DNA from: Bin76 sp963665765
GTDB taxonomy: Bacteria > Actinomycetota > Acidimicrobiia > Spongiisociales > ZC4RG35
Reading direction: 5' to 3'
DNA length: 64,000 nt
Assembly (NCBI GenBank): GCA_963665765.1
Contig: OY762464.1
Span: forward strand, 2,418,001-2,482,000
The number at the start of each line of letters is the position of its first letter. Within the stretch, counting starts at the first letter, position 1. The position numbers and the translations under genes are program-made. The notes beneath the pieces are model-generated. The model worked only from the letters and a program-made list of their open reading frames with translations. It ran no database searches and was not told the DNA's origin. Shown in pieces: positions 23,965 through 32,579 of the stretch.

Positions 23965-24704
23965 AGTTTTGGAAAATGGAAGGGCTGGGTAACGACTTTG
24001 TGGTCGTTACCGGTCCGTGTTCCCTCTCTGCGGAGGAGGTTGTGGCCCTGTGTGATCGGCGTCGGGGAGTGGGCGCCGACGGGGTGCTGGTGGTTTCCAA
24101 CCAGGGGGAGCGGGTGGGGATGGGTTATTTCAACGCCGACGGGTCGGCGGCCGAGATGTGCGGGAACGGACTGCGCTGTGTCGCCCGGCTGGCGGTGGAG
24201 AAGGGCATGGTGTCCACTCCCGATTTCGTGGTTGACACCCCGGTGGGTCCGCGGCGAGTGCAGGTCCGATCCTCGGAGGTGACCGCCGAACTGGGACCCG
24301 TGACTTTGGGGGAGCGGCGGCGGTTCGAGGATCGGGTTTTCCAGTTGGTGTCGGTGGGCAATCCTCACGCGGTTACCTGGGTGGATGATCTAGACAAGGT
24401 TCCCCTGACGACCATGGCCAAAAGCTTGCAGAGCCGGTTTCCCTCCGGCGTAAACGTGGAAGTGGTGACCGTGGACTCGCCGACCCGGCTGTCGATGCGG
24501 GTTTGGGAGAGGGGTGTGGGGGAGACGGCGGCCTGCGGAACCGGGGCAGTGGCTGCTGCCGCGGCGGGCCTCGCCCAGGGTCTTACCCGCCCTCGGGTGG
24601 AAGTGAGTTTGAAGGGTGGCGCGGCGCGGGTGGAACTTCGGGAAGGAACCTCATTCATCACCGGCCCAGCTCGGTTGGTATACCGGGGAGAGTGGATCAC
24701 CTGA
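23961..24704 (+). CDS. dapF: diaminopimelate epimerase
   Basis: A 247-aa PLP-independent epimerase converting LL- to meso-diaminopimelate for lysine and peptidoglycan. The two catalytic cysteines are visible in EMCGNGLRCVARLA and AACGTGAVAAA. The protein is shorter than the usual 270-280 aa, mostly from compact loops; both half-domains are present. ATG 23961 overlaps the miaA stop. The miaB-miaA-dapF order is conserved in actinobacteria. It is the last gene before the RecQ/DprA module. Confidence 0.93.
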   Translation: MKFWKMEGLGNDFVVVTGPCSLSAEEVVALCDRRRGVGADGVLVVSNQGERVGMGYFNADGSAAEMCGNGLRCVARLAVEKGMVSTPDFVVDTPVGPRRVQVRSSEVTAELGPVTLGERRRFEDRVFQLVSVGNPHAVTWVDDLDKVPLTTMAKSLQSRFPSGVNVEVVTVDSPTRLSMRVWERGVGETAACGTGAVAAAAAGLAQGLTRPRVEVSLKGGAARVELREGTSFITGPARLVYRGEWIT

Positions 24705-24911
24705 CCCACGCCCCTTCCCGCCCGGGGTGCCGATGCGATGTTTCCGGCTTTGGTTTCTGCTGGGAGCCCCGAGACCCGGCTCTCATTGAGGGCGCCTCGG
24801 GAGACAGCAACCCAGCAATCAGTAATAGATCGTGGGTGCCGAAGAATGGCGAACCTCTAGCGTGTCGCCAAGTGGTTCCTGTCATAGAACCCTGATACAT
24901 TTCCTGAGAGG

Positions 24912-26987
24912 ATGAGCGAGGTGGGAGTGGCGCAGATGGAACGGACTGCTTTGTCGCTGCTGCGGAAGCTCACGGGTGACGATGGTGCGGTGTTTCGTCG
25001 GCACCAGTTGGAGGCGATCCGGCTGTTGGTGCGGGACCACAGGAGGGTGCTTCTGGTGCAGCGAACCGGATGGGGGAAGAGCGCGGTCTATTTCATCGCC
25101 ACCCGGTTGTTGCGTGACGGCGGCGCGGGACCGACGATGCTGGTGTCCCCGCTGCTGGCTCTAATGCGCAACCAGATCGAGGCGGCCTCGCGTATGGGAG
25201 TGCGGGCTGCGACTATCAACAGCGCGAACCGAGACGAGTGGGACCAGGTTGAGGCCGACATCGCGAGGGGCCTAGTGGATCTCCTGCTCATCTCGCCGGA
25301 ACGGCTCGCCAACGAGAAGTTTCGTTCGGAGGTATTGCCGGAGGTTGGGCGGCACAGCGGCCTGCTTGTGGTGGATGAAGCCCACTGCATCTCCGACTGG
25401 GGTCACGACTTCAGGCCTGACTACCGCAGGATTGCCCGGATTTTGGATCTGCTTCCACGGGGAGTGCCGGTGCTGTGTTGTACCGCCACCGCCAATGACC
25501 GGGTTGTGGAGGATGTGATGGATCAGCTCGGCCCGGGGCTGGTGGCGCTCAGGGGCCAGTTGGGGCGTGAAGGCCTCAGACTTCATGTGCTCAGGATGCC
25601 CTCCCAAAGGGAACGCTTGGCCTGGCTTTCCGAGGTCATACCCCGCCTGCAGGGGACAGGCGTCGTTTACTGCCTGACGATTCGCGACACGATGCGGGTG
25701 TCGTCATGGCTGCAATCGAGGGGCATCGATGCGGTCGCTTACAGCGGGGACACGGATCGGGAGGCAAGACTGGCCATCGAAGAGGATCTCTTGGCCAACC
25801 GCCGGAAGGTGGTCGTAGCCACATCGGCTCTCGGGATGGGATTCGACAAACCCGACCTCGCCTTTGTGATCCACTACCAGTCGCCCGGATCGCCTATCAC
25901 GTATTATCAGCAGGTGGGACGAGCAGGACGAAAATTGGACCGGTCGTGGGGCATCCTCCTGAACGGATCCGAGGACCGGGAGATACAGGACTACTTCATC
26001 GAGGGGGCGTTCCCACCCCCCGACCTTGCGACGCAAGTGGAGGCATTTCTCCGGGACCGGGCGGCACCGATGTCCCCGACCGAGTTGCTCGGGGAAGTCA
26101 ACGTCAGGCGGGGTCAGCTGAATCACTTGCTCAAGGTCCTGGAGGTTGAAGGGGCTGTCGAGCGGGCGGGAAGTCGCTGGCAGCGCACGTTGCGTCCGTG
26201 GGCCTATGACCGTGATCGGATGCAGGAGGTGACTGCCCTGCGTCGCGTCGAGCAGAGACAGATGCAGAGCTACATCTCCACCGATGAATGCCGCATGGGC
26301 CTCCTGCGGCAGTACCTCGATGACAACCCATCGGGACCTTGCGGGATCTGCGATGTCTGTAGCGGCGACCCTCTCCCCATCCATTACGATCCGAAAGAAC
26401 TCGAGGGAGCGGGGGAGCACCTTCTCACCGTGGAGCACCCGATCAAGCCCCGGAAGAGGATTCCGGGCGGTGGGAACATCGATCCCGAACGGCGTTTGGG
26501 AGTTGGTCGTGCCCTCTCCGTGTGGGGGGACGGCGGCTGGTCCGATCTGGTCCGCCGGGGGAAGCAGGTGGATGGCCGCTTCGATGATCGGTTGGTCACC
26601 GCCGCTGCGCAACTGACCCGACAAACCCCGTGGTGCGACGGACCTCCGGAGTGGGTCACCTTCGTTCCGTCGCTACGTAATCCGGATCTGGTGACACACT
26701 TCGCGATCCGCTTGGCGGCATCCCTGGGTTTGGCATGCGAAGATGTGGTGATCAAGGTCCGGGAAACCCACCCGCAGAAGTCAATGCAGAACAGCGAGCA
26801 GCAGTACGCCAACATCCGTGGTGCGTTCACCATTCGCCCGCCGGTCCGTGGGGGACCCGTGTTGCTGGTGGATGACATCGTGGATTCACGCTGGACGATG
26901 ACGGCGATCGGCTGGTTGCTGCGAAAAGAGGGGTCGGGACCGGTCTATCCGTTCGCTCTTGCCGACACCGCGGGGAGGTCGGTTTGA
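24912..26987 (+). CDS. RecQ-family helicase fused to a ComF-like phosphoribosyltransferase domain
   Basis: A 691-aa protein. Residues about 25-360 are a RecQ helicase: RTGWGKS Walker A at 51-57, DEAH at 155-158, QQVGRAGR motif VI near 333-340. A four-cysteine zinc site follows (C460, C477, C480, C483), and no HRDC domain is seen. The last ~130 residues look like a ComF-type phosphoribosyltransferase, with NIRGAF and the PRPP loop VLLVDDIVDSRWT at 650-662. Its stop overlaps the DprA-like start, so both are co-translated. It is not the housekeeping RecQ by architecture. Start ATG 24912 is supported by GAGAGG upstream. A role in defence or DNA uptake is inference. Confidence 0.85.
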   Translation: MSEVGVAQMERTALSLLRKLTGDDGAVFRRHQLEAIRLLVRDHRRVLLVQRTGWGKSAVYFIATRLLRDGGAGPTMLVSPLLALMRNQIEAASRMGVRAATINSANRDEWDQVEADIARGLVDLLLISPERLANEKFRSEVLPEVGRHSGLLVVDEAHCISDWGHDFRPDYRRIARILDLLPRGVPVLCCTATANDRVVEDVMDQLGPGLVALRGQLGREGLRLHVLRMPSQRERLAWLSEVIPRLQGTGVVYCLTIRDTMRVSSWLQSRGIDAVAYSGDTDREARLAIEEDLLANRRKVVVATSALGMGFDKPDLAFVIHYQSPGSPITYYQQVGRAGRKLDRSWGILLNGSEDREIQDYFIEGAFPPPDLATQVEAFLRDRAAPMSPTELLGEVNVRRGQLNHLLKVLEVEGAVERAGSRWQRTLRPWAYDRDRMQEVTALRRVEQRQMQSYISTDECRMGLLRQYLDDNPSGPCGICDVCSGDPLPIHYDPKELEGAGEHLLTVEHPIKPRKRIPGGGNIDPERRLGVGRALSVWGDGGWSDLVRRGKQVDGRFDDRLVTAAAQLTRQTPWCDGPPEWVTFVPSLRNPDLVTHFAIRLAASLGLACEDVVIKVRETHPQKSMQNSEQQYANIRGAFTIRPPVRGGPVLLVDDIVDSRWTMTAIGWLLRKEGSGPVYPFALADTAGRSV

Positions 26988-27958
26988 TGCGGAACGAGGA
27001 CTCGCTGGCGACCATCCTTCTGGTGAGCAGGATCGCGCGGGACGGGGTGGCGCCGCTCAATGCTTCACAGTTCTGGCGCCTGATCGGCCAGATCGGTGGA
27101 CCGGGCGGCTTGCTGGGACGGACCGAGGGTGATCTGGTCGCCTCCGGGTTGGGGGTGGACGTTGCGGCCCGGGTGGTGGGACTCCTTTCACGGGCGGTAG
27201 CGATGGCGTTCGAGTTGGACAGGCTAGACCAGTCTGGAATAGCGACGTTGACGCCGTTCGACGACGACTACCCGCCGCGACTGCGTGCAAGGCTCGGATC
27301 GAAGCGCCCGGCGATCCTCCATGCCGTCGGCTCACTGGAGCTCCTCGCTCAGCCGGGAGTCGGTGTCGTAGGAAGCCGCAACGTCAGCAAGGAAGGCGCC
27401 GAAGTCGCCGAGGCGCTGGGTCGTCAGGCCGCTTTACTCGGGCTTCCTCTCATCTCAGGTGCGGCGCGGGGAGTCGACCAGCTGGCGATGAACGCGGCGT
27501 TCCAAGCCGGAGGAACCGTGGTCGGGATCCCGGCCCACTCGCTCATCCGGACGCTGAGGGCTCCCGGGGTGCGGAGGGCGGTTCACGACGGGGAGACGGT
27601 GATGTGCACTCCCTACGCTCCGGACTCCCCCTTCACCGTCGGCAAGGCAATGGGACGCAACAAGCTCATCTATGCGCTGTCGAAGGCAACGGTGGCGGTC
27701 GCCGCCGACCAGGGTTCGGGCGGAACATGGTCGGGCGCCACGGAGGCACTCAGAGGCAACTACTGCCGGGTGGTCGTGTGGAGGGGAGACGGAGAAGGCC
27801 CCGGCAACGAGCCACTGGAGCGTAGAGGCGCCCGACGCCTCTCCCGTCCATCGGATCTCAACGGGATCATGGATGCCGCCCAATCCGAGCACGAAAAGGT
27901 TTCGCCTCCCGAGCAGGCCGCCCTCTTTGATCTCCCCGAAACCCCCAAGCCTACGTGA
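26987..27958 (+). CDS. DprA/Smf-like DNA-processing protein
   Basis: A 323-aa protein with the DprA Rossmann-like fold: DDDYPPRLRARLGSKRPAILHAVG, GVGVVGSRNVSKEGAEVAE, then LISGAARGVDQLAMNAAF and a late GSGGTWSGATEAL loop. Classical DprA loads RecA on incoming single-stranded DNA; shorter relatives occur in defence loci. An N-terminal helical region (about 1-75) replaces the SAM domain, and no C-terminal winged helix is seen. ATG 26987 overlaps the helicase stop by 1 nt, with GGGGAGG upstream. Because it is locked to the RecQ fusion it is probably a dedicated partner, not the genome's competence dprA. Confidence 0.82.
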   Translation: MRNEDSLATILLVSRIARDGVAPLNASQFWRLIGQIGGPGGLLGRTEGDLVASGLGVDVAARVVGLLSRAVAMAFELDRLDQSGIATLTPFDDDYPPRLRARLGSKRPAILHAVGSLELLAQPGVGVVGSRNVSKEGAEVAEALGRQAALLGLPLISGAARGVDQLAMNAAFQAGGTVVGIPAHSLIRTLRAPGVRRAVHDGETVMCTPYAPDSPFTVGKAMGRNKLIYALSKATVAVAADQGSGGTWSGATEALRGNYCRVVVWRGDGEGPGNEPLERRGARRLSRPSDLNGIMDAAQSEHEKVSPPEQAALFDLPETPKPT

Positions 27959-28172
27959 GACCCGAACCGACGGCCACATATCCCCCGCCTACCCCCGGTG
28001 CCACCACGGATTGAACCTACAGGACCGATCCGAGTTCTGCATTCCCACACTGAGAGTAGAGCAGGGGAGCATAACCGCGCAGGACGGGTGCCGAGGTGGT
28101 CTTCACCATCAGCGGACCGCAGCGAAAGCGACCGGGGCGGAGTCGGATGCCGAGTGAGTCACCGGTAGGATC

Positions 28173-28376
28173 TTGCACTACGACGAACATCTGGATGACC
28201 TCAACCGTTGGGCAGCTTCTCGGGATGGCGATCTGGTTTACACATTGGTGAGGATCAACCAGCCAGCGGGGAAAGTTACGCAAGCAAGGGCACGATTTGA
28301 GGGGAAGGTGCCCAGAAAGTACCGTGAACCGCACTGGGTTTTTCGGAGGGTGAGGTGTTACCGCGGAGAGGTTTGA
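28173..28376 (+). CDS. small basic hypothetical protein (tentative)
   Basis: A 67-aa frame from TTG 28173, with GTAGGA just upstream. It reads EHLDDLNRWAASRDGDLVYTLVRINQ and ends in a basic segment KVPRKYREPHWVFRRVRCYRG. The composition looks protein-like, but there is no recognised family and the spacing to the ribosome site is short. It lies between the DprA-like gene and rsh. The surrounding 27959-28172 shows no other gene. Confidence 0.35.
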   Translation: MHYDEHLDDLNRWAASRDGDLVYTLVRINQPAGKVTQARARFEGKVPRKYREPHWVFRRVRCYRGEV

Positions 28377-28415
28377 AGATGCGGGGTGGTGGGGTCGGTC
28401 GTTAGACTGGGCTAG

Positions 28416-30632
28416 GTGGCCGGGATCTCGGCGCGGCGCCCTCTCTCTTATCAAAGCCCTGGGTTATATGACCCATTGGCCGAGGTCATATCGCGCTTTT
28501 TGAACCATCACCCCCAAGGTGAGGTGGGGCTATTGCGTCAGGCCTATGAAGTGGCGGAAGAGGCTCATCGGGGACAAGTCCGCAAATCCGGCGATCCCTA
28601 CATCGTTCACCCGGTCACTGTCACCCGGATTCTGGCCGATCTGGGAATGGATGAAGCCACCCTGGTGGCCGGATTGCTGCACGACACTCTGGAGGACACC
28701 GAACTCAGCTATAACGACGTCCGAAAGCGATTCGGCGCCCAGATAGCTGATTTGATCGACGGGGTCACCAAGCTTGATCGCATTTCCTACCCAAACCGGG
28801 AGGAGGCCCAGGCGGCCACTATCCGCAAGATGGTGGTGGCCATGGCCCGGGATGTCCGGGTGCTGGTGATCAAGCTGTGCGACCGCCTGCACAACCTGCG
28901 GACCGTCAGCGCCCTCCGTCCGGCCAAGCAGCGAGCGGTGGCCACCGAGACCCTGGATGTTTACGCTCCGCTGGCTCATCGGCTGGGAATACAGGAGATC
29001 AAGCACGAACTGGAAGATCGATGTCTGGCCATCCTCTACCCGGGTCCCTACGCGGAGATAGATGACAAGCTGCTGGAACTGGCGCCCGAGCGGCAGGTGG
29101 TCATTGACAAAATGATGGAAGAGATTTCGGGAATACTTAGCGATGCCGACATAACCGCCGAAGTGAGCGGACGGCCCAAGCACCACTACTCCATCTATCG
29201 CAAGATGGTGGAGAGCGGGAAGCAGTTCGAGGAGATCTACGACCTGATCGGCATCAGGGTGGTGGTTCCCCGAATTCGGGACTGCTACGCGGCGTTGGGA
29301 GATATCCACGCCCACTGGTCACCACTGAGCGGTCGGTTCAAGGATTTCATCGCCGTGCCCAAGACCAATCTCTATCAGAGTCTTCACACCACCGTGGTGG
29401 GGGTGGACGGCAAAGCCATGGAGATCCAGATCCGCACCGCCGAGATGCACCAGCTGGCGGAGCGGGGCATCGCCGCCCACTGGCGTTACAAGGAAGGCCC
29501 CGCCGCGGTGGAACTGGAGTGGGTGGGTGATCTGGGCGGATTGAGAGAGGAGTTCGAGGATCCCCGCGAGTTTCTCGATCACCTCAAGCTGGACTTGTAT
29601 CGGGACGAGGTTTTTGTGATCACCCCCCGAGGCGAAGTAAAGCAGTTTCCTTCCGGCGCAACTCCCGTGGATTTTGCTTACGCCATTCACACCGAGGTGG
29701 GCGACCGATGTGTGGGGGCGCGGGTCAACGGGAGGCTGCTGCCGCTTTCCACTGCCCTTTCCTCGGGAGACGTGGTGGAGATAATCACCTCCCGTTCCCA
29801 GGGGGTGGGACCCAGTCGGGACTGGTTGAAGACGGTGAAGACCTCCCGGGCCCGCACCAAGATCAAGCAGTGGTTTTCCAAGGAGCGGCGCACCCAGTCC
29901 ATCGCGGAAGGACGGGAAGCCTTGTGGGCGGAGCTGCGAAAAGCGAAACTGGGGCTGACCGCCGCCGGCCGGGATCGGCTGCTGGCTTCCATCGCCGAGG
30001 ACTTGGGCCGGGACGAGGTGGATCATCTGTTCTTGGCGGTGGGGGAGGGGGAAATCGCGGCATCCACGGTGATCCATCGGTTGGAGCGTGCCGTCAGGCC
30101 GACCCCCACCGAAGACCGGGAAAAGATCGATTTGCTTTCGCCGCCCCTCCGCCGCAAACGGCCCGACGCCACTTCACCGGAGGTGCTGGTGGAAGGCTTG
30201 GGAGATACCATGGTAAAACTGGCCCGGTGCTGCGCTCCGGTTCCCTCCGATGAGATAATCGGTTATGTCACCACGGGTCGGGGGGTCTCTGTGCACCGGA
30301 CGGAGTGCACCAACCTGGTGGATCGTTCCCCGGGCATGGAACGAATGGTCGAGGTGGCATGGTCCCTGGAGAGCATCAACGCCTTCACGGTGTGGGTGCA
30401 AGTGGAGGCTTTGGACCGAACCCGCCTGCTCAGAGACGTGACGGCGGCGATATCGGAGATAGGAGGAAATATCATCGCGGCAACTTCGGCAGTGGGCGAG
30501 GATTTGGTGGCGGTCTTCCGGTACGAGGTGGAACTCTCCGATGCCGGACAGTTGACCCGATTGCTGTCGGACCTCAAGGGGGTGGACGGGGTGTTCAAGG
30601 CTTTCCGTATCACCTCGGACCTGCCCTACTGA
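28416..30632 (+). CDS. rel: bifunctional (p)ppGpp synthetase/hydrolase (RSH)
   Basis: A 738-aa long RSH protein controlling the stringent response. Domains in order are an HD hydrolase (VHPVTVTRIL, LLHDTLEDTELS), a nucleotidyltransferase (RPKHHYSIYRKM, DLIGIRVVV), TGS (VFVITPRGEVKQFPSGATPVDFAY), a helical/zinc-finger region with CCAPVPSDEIIGYVTTGRGVSVH, and a C-terminal ACT. Both catalytic halves look intact, so it is probably bifunctional. Start is GTG 28416; TAGACT lies 7 nt upstream at 28403-28408 as a likely -10, suggesting a leaderless message. The MBL hydrolase gene follows immediately. Confidence 0.95.
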   Translation: MAGISARRPLSYQSPGLYDPLAEVISRFLNHHPQGEVGLLRQAYEVAEEAHRGQVRKSGDPYIVHPVTVTRILADLGMDEATLVAGLLHDTLEDTELSYNDVRKRFGAQIADLIDGVTKLDRISYPNREEAQAATIRKMVVAMARDVRVLVIKLCDRLHNLRTVSALRPAKQRAVATETLDVYAPLAHRLGIQEIKHELEDRCLAILYPGPYAEIDDKLLELAPERQVVIDKMMEEISGILSDADITAEVSGRPKHHYSIYRKMVESGKQFEEIYDLIGIRVVVPRIRDCYAALGDIHAHWSPLSGRFKDFIAVPKTNLYQSLHTTVVGVDGKAMEIQIRTAEMHQLAERGIAAHWRYKEGPAAVELEWVGDLGGLREEFEDPREFLDHLKLDLYRDEVFVITPRGEVKQFPSGATPVDFAYAIHTEVGDRCVGARVNGRLLPLSTALSSGDVVEIITSRSQGVGPSRDWLKTVKTSRARTKIKQWFSKERRTQSIAEGREALWAELRKAKLGLTAAGRDRLLASIAEDLGRDEVDHLFLAVGEGEIAASTVIHRLERAVRPTPTEDREKIDLLSPPLRRKRPDATSPEVLVEGLGDTMVKLARCCAPVPSDEIIGYVTTGRGVSVHRTECTNLVDRSPGMERMVEVAWSLESINAFTVWVQVEALDRTRLLRDVTAAISEIGGNIIAATSAVGEDLVAVFRYEVELSDAGQLTRLLSDLKGVDGVFKAFRITSDLPY

Positions 30633-31292
30633 TTGCGGATTCCGATGTTGGTGGACAGCGTTGCCCTGTGGCTTGCCGAGACCAACTGCTATGTGGTGGC
30701 CCGGGAGGCGGGGGGTCCCGGGGTGGTGGTGGACGCTCCTCCCGATCCCCGTGGAGTGGCGGAGTTGTGCCTCAAATATGACGTGGCGCCGGTGGCGCTT
30801 TTGGCCACCCACGGGCACATTGATCACATCGGAGGAGGGGGCGGGGTGGAGGATCTGCTGGGAATGGTCACCTACGTTCATCCCGATGACGACTTTCTGA
30901 CACTTCACCCTCGCCGGCAGTTGCTCACTCTGATGGGCGGCATCCCGCCCGGCGATTATCGCCCTCCCACCGCCCGGCGGGATCTGGCGGACGGCGACGT
31001 CCTGGAGTTGGCCGGACTCGAGATCACCGTACTTCACACCCCCGGCCACACCCCGGGACACTGTTGCTTCCACCTGCCCGCAGAGGGCATTCTCTTCTCG
31101 GGCGATCAGCTGTTCCGCGGTTCGATTGGCCGGACGGATCTGCCGGGCGGTGACTTCGATACCCTCATGGAAAGCATGCGCCGCAAAATCATTGGCCTGC
31201 CGTTCGAAACAATGGTGCTTCCCGGACACGGGGAGGTCACTACCCTCGGCTTGGAACGCGGCAGCAATCCCTTCCTGATAAACCTGATCTAG
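30633..31292 (+). CDS. MBL-fold metallohydrolase (glyoxalase II-like)
   Basis: A 219-aa metallo-beta-lactamase-fold hydrolase. The metal motif THGHIDHIGG is present at residue ~60, with later ligands in HTPGHTPGHCCF, FSGDQLFRG and VLPGHGEVT. This matches the glyoxalase II-like group, common between rel and hisS in actinobacteria. A hydroxyacylglutathione-type thioester (perhaps of mycothiol) is a possible substrate, but that is inference. TTG 30633 directly follows the rel stop; ATG 30645 is an alternative. Confidence 0.85.
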   Translation: MRIPMLVDSVALWLAETNCYVVAREAGGPGVVVDAPPDPRGVAELCLKYDVAPVALLATHGHIDHIGGGGGVEDLLGMVTYVHPDDDFLTLHPRRQLLTLMGGIPPGDYRPPTARRDLADGDVLELAGLEITVLHTPGHTPGHCCFHLPAEGILFSGDQLFRGSIGRTDLPGGDFDTLMESMRRKIIGLPFETMVLPGHGEVTTLGLERGSNPFLINLI

Positions 31293-31337
31293 ATGCACTT
31301 TCCATGGACATTGGTTGACAGGTGCTCGGTTTGATTC

Positions 31338-32579
31338 GTGGGGTCGAAAAAATCAATCATCCGCTCTCCCAAAGGAACCGATGTGATCGGTCCGCCGCAA
31401 TCCTCCCGATGGAGAGAGTCCTTGGCCCGGTGGGAAAGCCTGTCGGCCTCTTACGGATACCAATTGGTGATCACCCCGATTTTCGAGTTCACCGGGTTGT
31501 TCGAGCGGGGCGTGGGGGAAACCAACGAGATGGTGACCAAGCAGATGTACACCTTCCCCGACCGCCGGGGACGCTCGCTGAGCCTGCGACCCGAGGGGAC
31601 CGCCGGAGTGATGAGGGCCTATCTGGCCCGAGGAGGGACCGGACTGTGGAAAGTGGCATACTCGGGGCCGATGTTCCGCTACGAGCAGCCTCAGGGGGGC
31701 CGTAGGAGACAGTTCTGGCAGGTGGGGGTGGAGTGCATCGGGTCGGCGTCGGCCACCGCCGATGTGGAGGTGATCGCTCTGGCCCACCGGTTTCTACAGG
31801 ACGTGGGGGTGCCGACTGAGCTTTCCATCAACAGCCTGGGAGATCGGGCATGCCGCGGCGCCTACCTGGCTGATCTGAAGGTGGCGCTAAATCGCTCGCC
31901 GGCCGACCTGTGCCCCAATCATCTCGGTCTGGTGGACCTGAATCCGCTCCGAATCCTGGATTGTTCGACGTGCCGACCCGATCCTGATCTGCTGCCCGAC
32001 ATCGTGTCCTACTGGTGCCCGGAGTGCCGGGAGCATTTCGGGCAGGTCCGGGCGGGCCTCGATCGCCTGCAGGTTGAGTATCGACAGTCGGGACGGTTGG
32101 TGCGAGGGATCGACTACTACTCCCGCACTGCTTTCGAGTTTGTCGCCACCACCTTGGAGACCACCCAGTCCACCGTCTTGGGGGGTGGGCGTTACGATGG
32201 TCTGGCCGAACTGCTGGGCGGGAGACCGGCCCCGGGGGTGGGCTTCGCGGGGGGGATCGACCGGATGATGTTCGCGTCCTCCTCCCGGCGGGAGGCGGCC
32301 ATGGATGTGTTCTTGGTGGGGGAGAATCAGGTCACCCCCGCCGATCTGTTGGAGTGGGCGAATCCCCTGCGGGAAGCGGGGCTCCGGGTGAATTTCGAGT
32401 TGGACAGACGCAGCGTCAAGGCCCAGTTCCGGGCCGCCACCCGTTCGGGGGCGAGGTATGTGGGAGTGGTGAACGGCGAGCGGGTGGAAATACGAGAGGG
32501 CCGCCATCGCCGGGAACTGTCCCGGGAGAAAATGGGATCGTGGGCTGTGACGACCCTGGCCGGAAGGAGCTCCACGTGA
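31338..32579 (+). CDS. hisS: histidyl-tRNA synthetase
   Basis: A 413-aa class II synthetase. Motif 1 region: SPKGTDVIGPPQSSRW. Motif 2: YSGPMFRYEQPQGGRRRQFWQVGVECIG. The histidine-A loop is VRGIDYYSRTAFEFV and motif 3 is GGRPAPGVGFAGGIDRMM. A C-terminal anticodon domain follows. GTG 31338 is the only start close to the conserved beginning; TTGACA lies at 31315-31320. It overlaps aspS by 4 nt (GTGA). Length is typical of short bacterial HisRS. Confidence 0.95.
   Translation: MGSKKSIIRSPKGTDVIGPPQSSRWRESLARWESLSASYGYQLVITPIFEFTGLFERGVGETNEMVTKQMYTFPDRRGRSLSLRPEGTAGVMRAYLARGGTGLWKVAYSGPMFRYEQPQGGRRRQFWQVGVECIGSASATADVEVIALAHRFLQDVGVPTELSINSLGDRACRGAYLADLKVALNRSPADLCPNHLGLVDLNPLRILDCSTCRPDPDLLPDIVSYWCPECREHFGQVRAGLDRLQVEYRQSGRLVRGIDYYSRTAFEFVATTLETTQSTVLGGGRYDGLAELLGGRPAPGVGFAGGIDRMMFASSSRREAAMDVFLVGENQVTPADLLEWANPLREAGLRVNFELDRRSVKAQFRAATRSGARYVGVVNGERVEIREGRHRRELSREKMGSWAVTTLAGRSST

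Noticed and set aside
28007..28016. GGTTCAATCC on the minus strand resembling a tRNA T-loop
   Set aside because: The flanking bases do not form a T stem and no acceptor or anticodon arm is present.
28017..28454. 145-aa minus-strand open frame
   Set aside because: It overlaps the start of rel and the small plus-strand frame, has no recognisable motif and has poor codon pattern.
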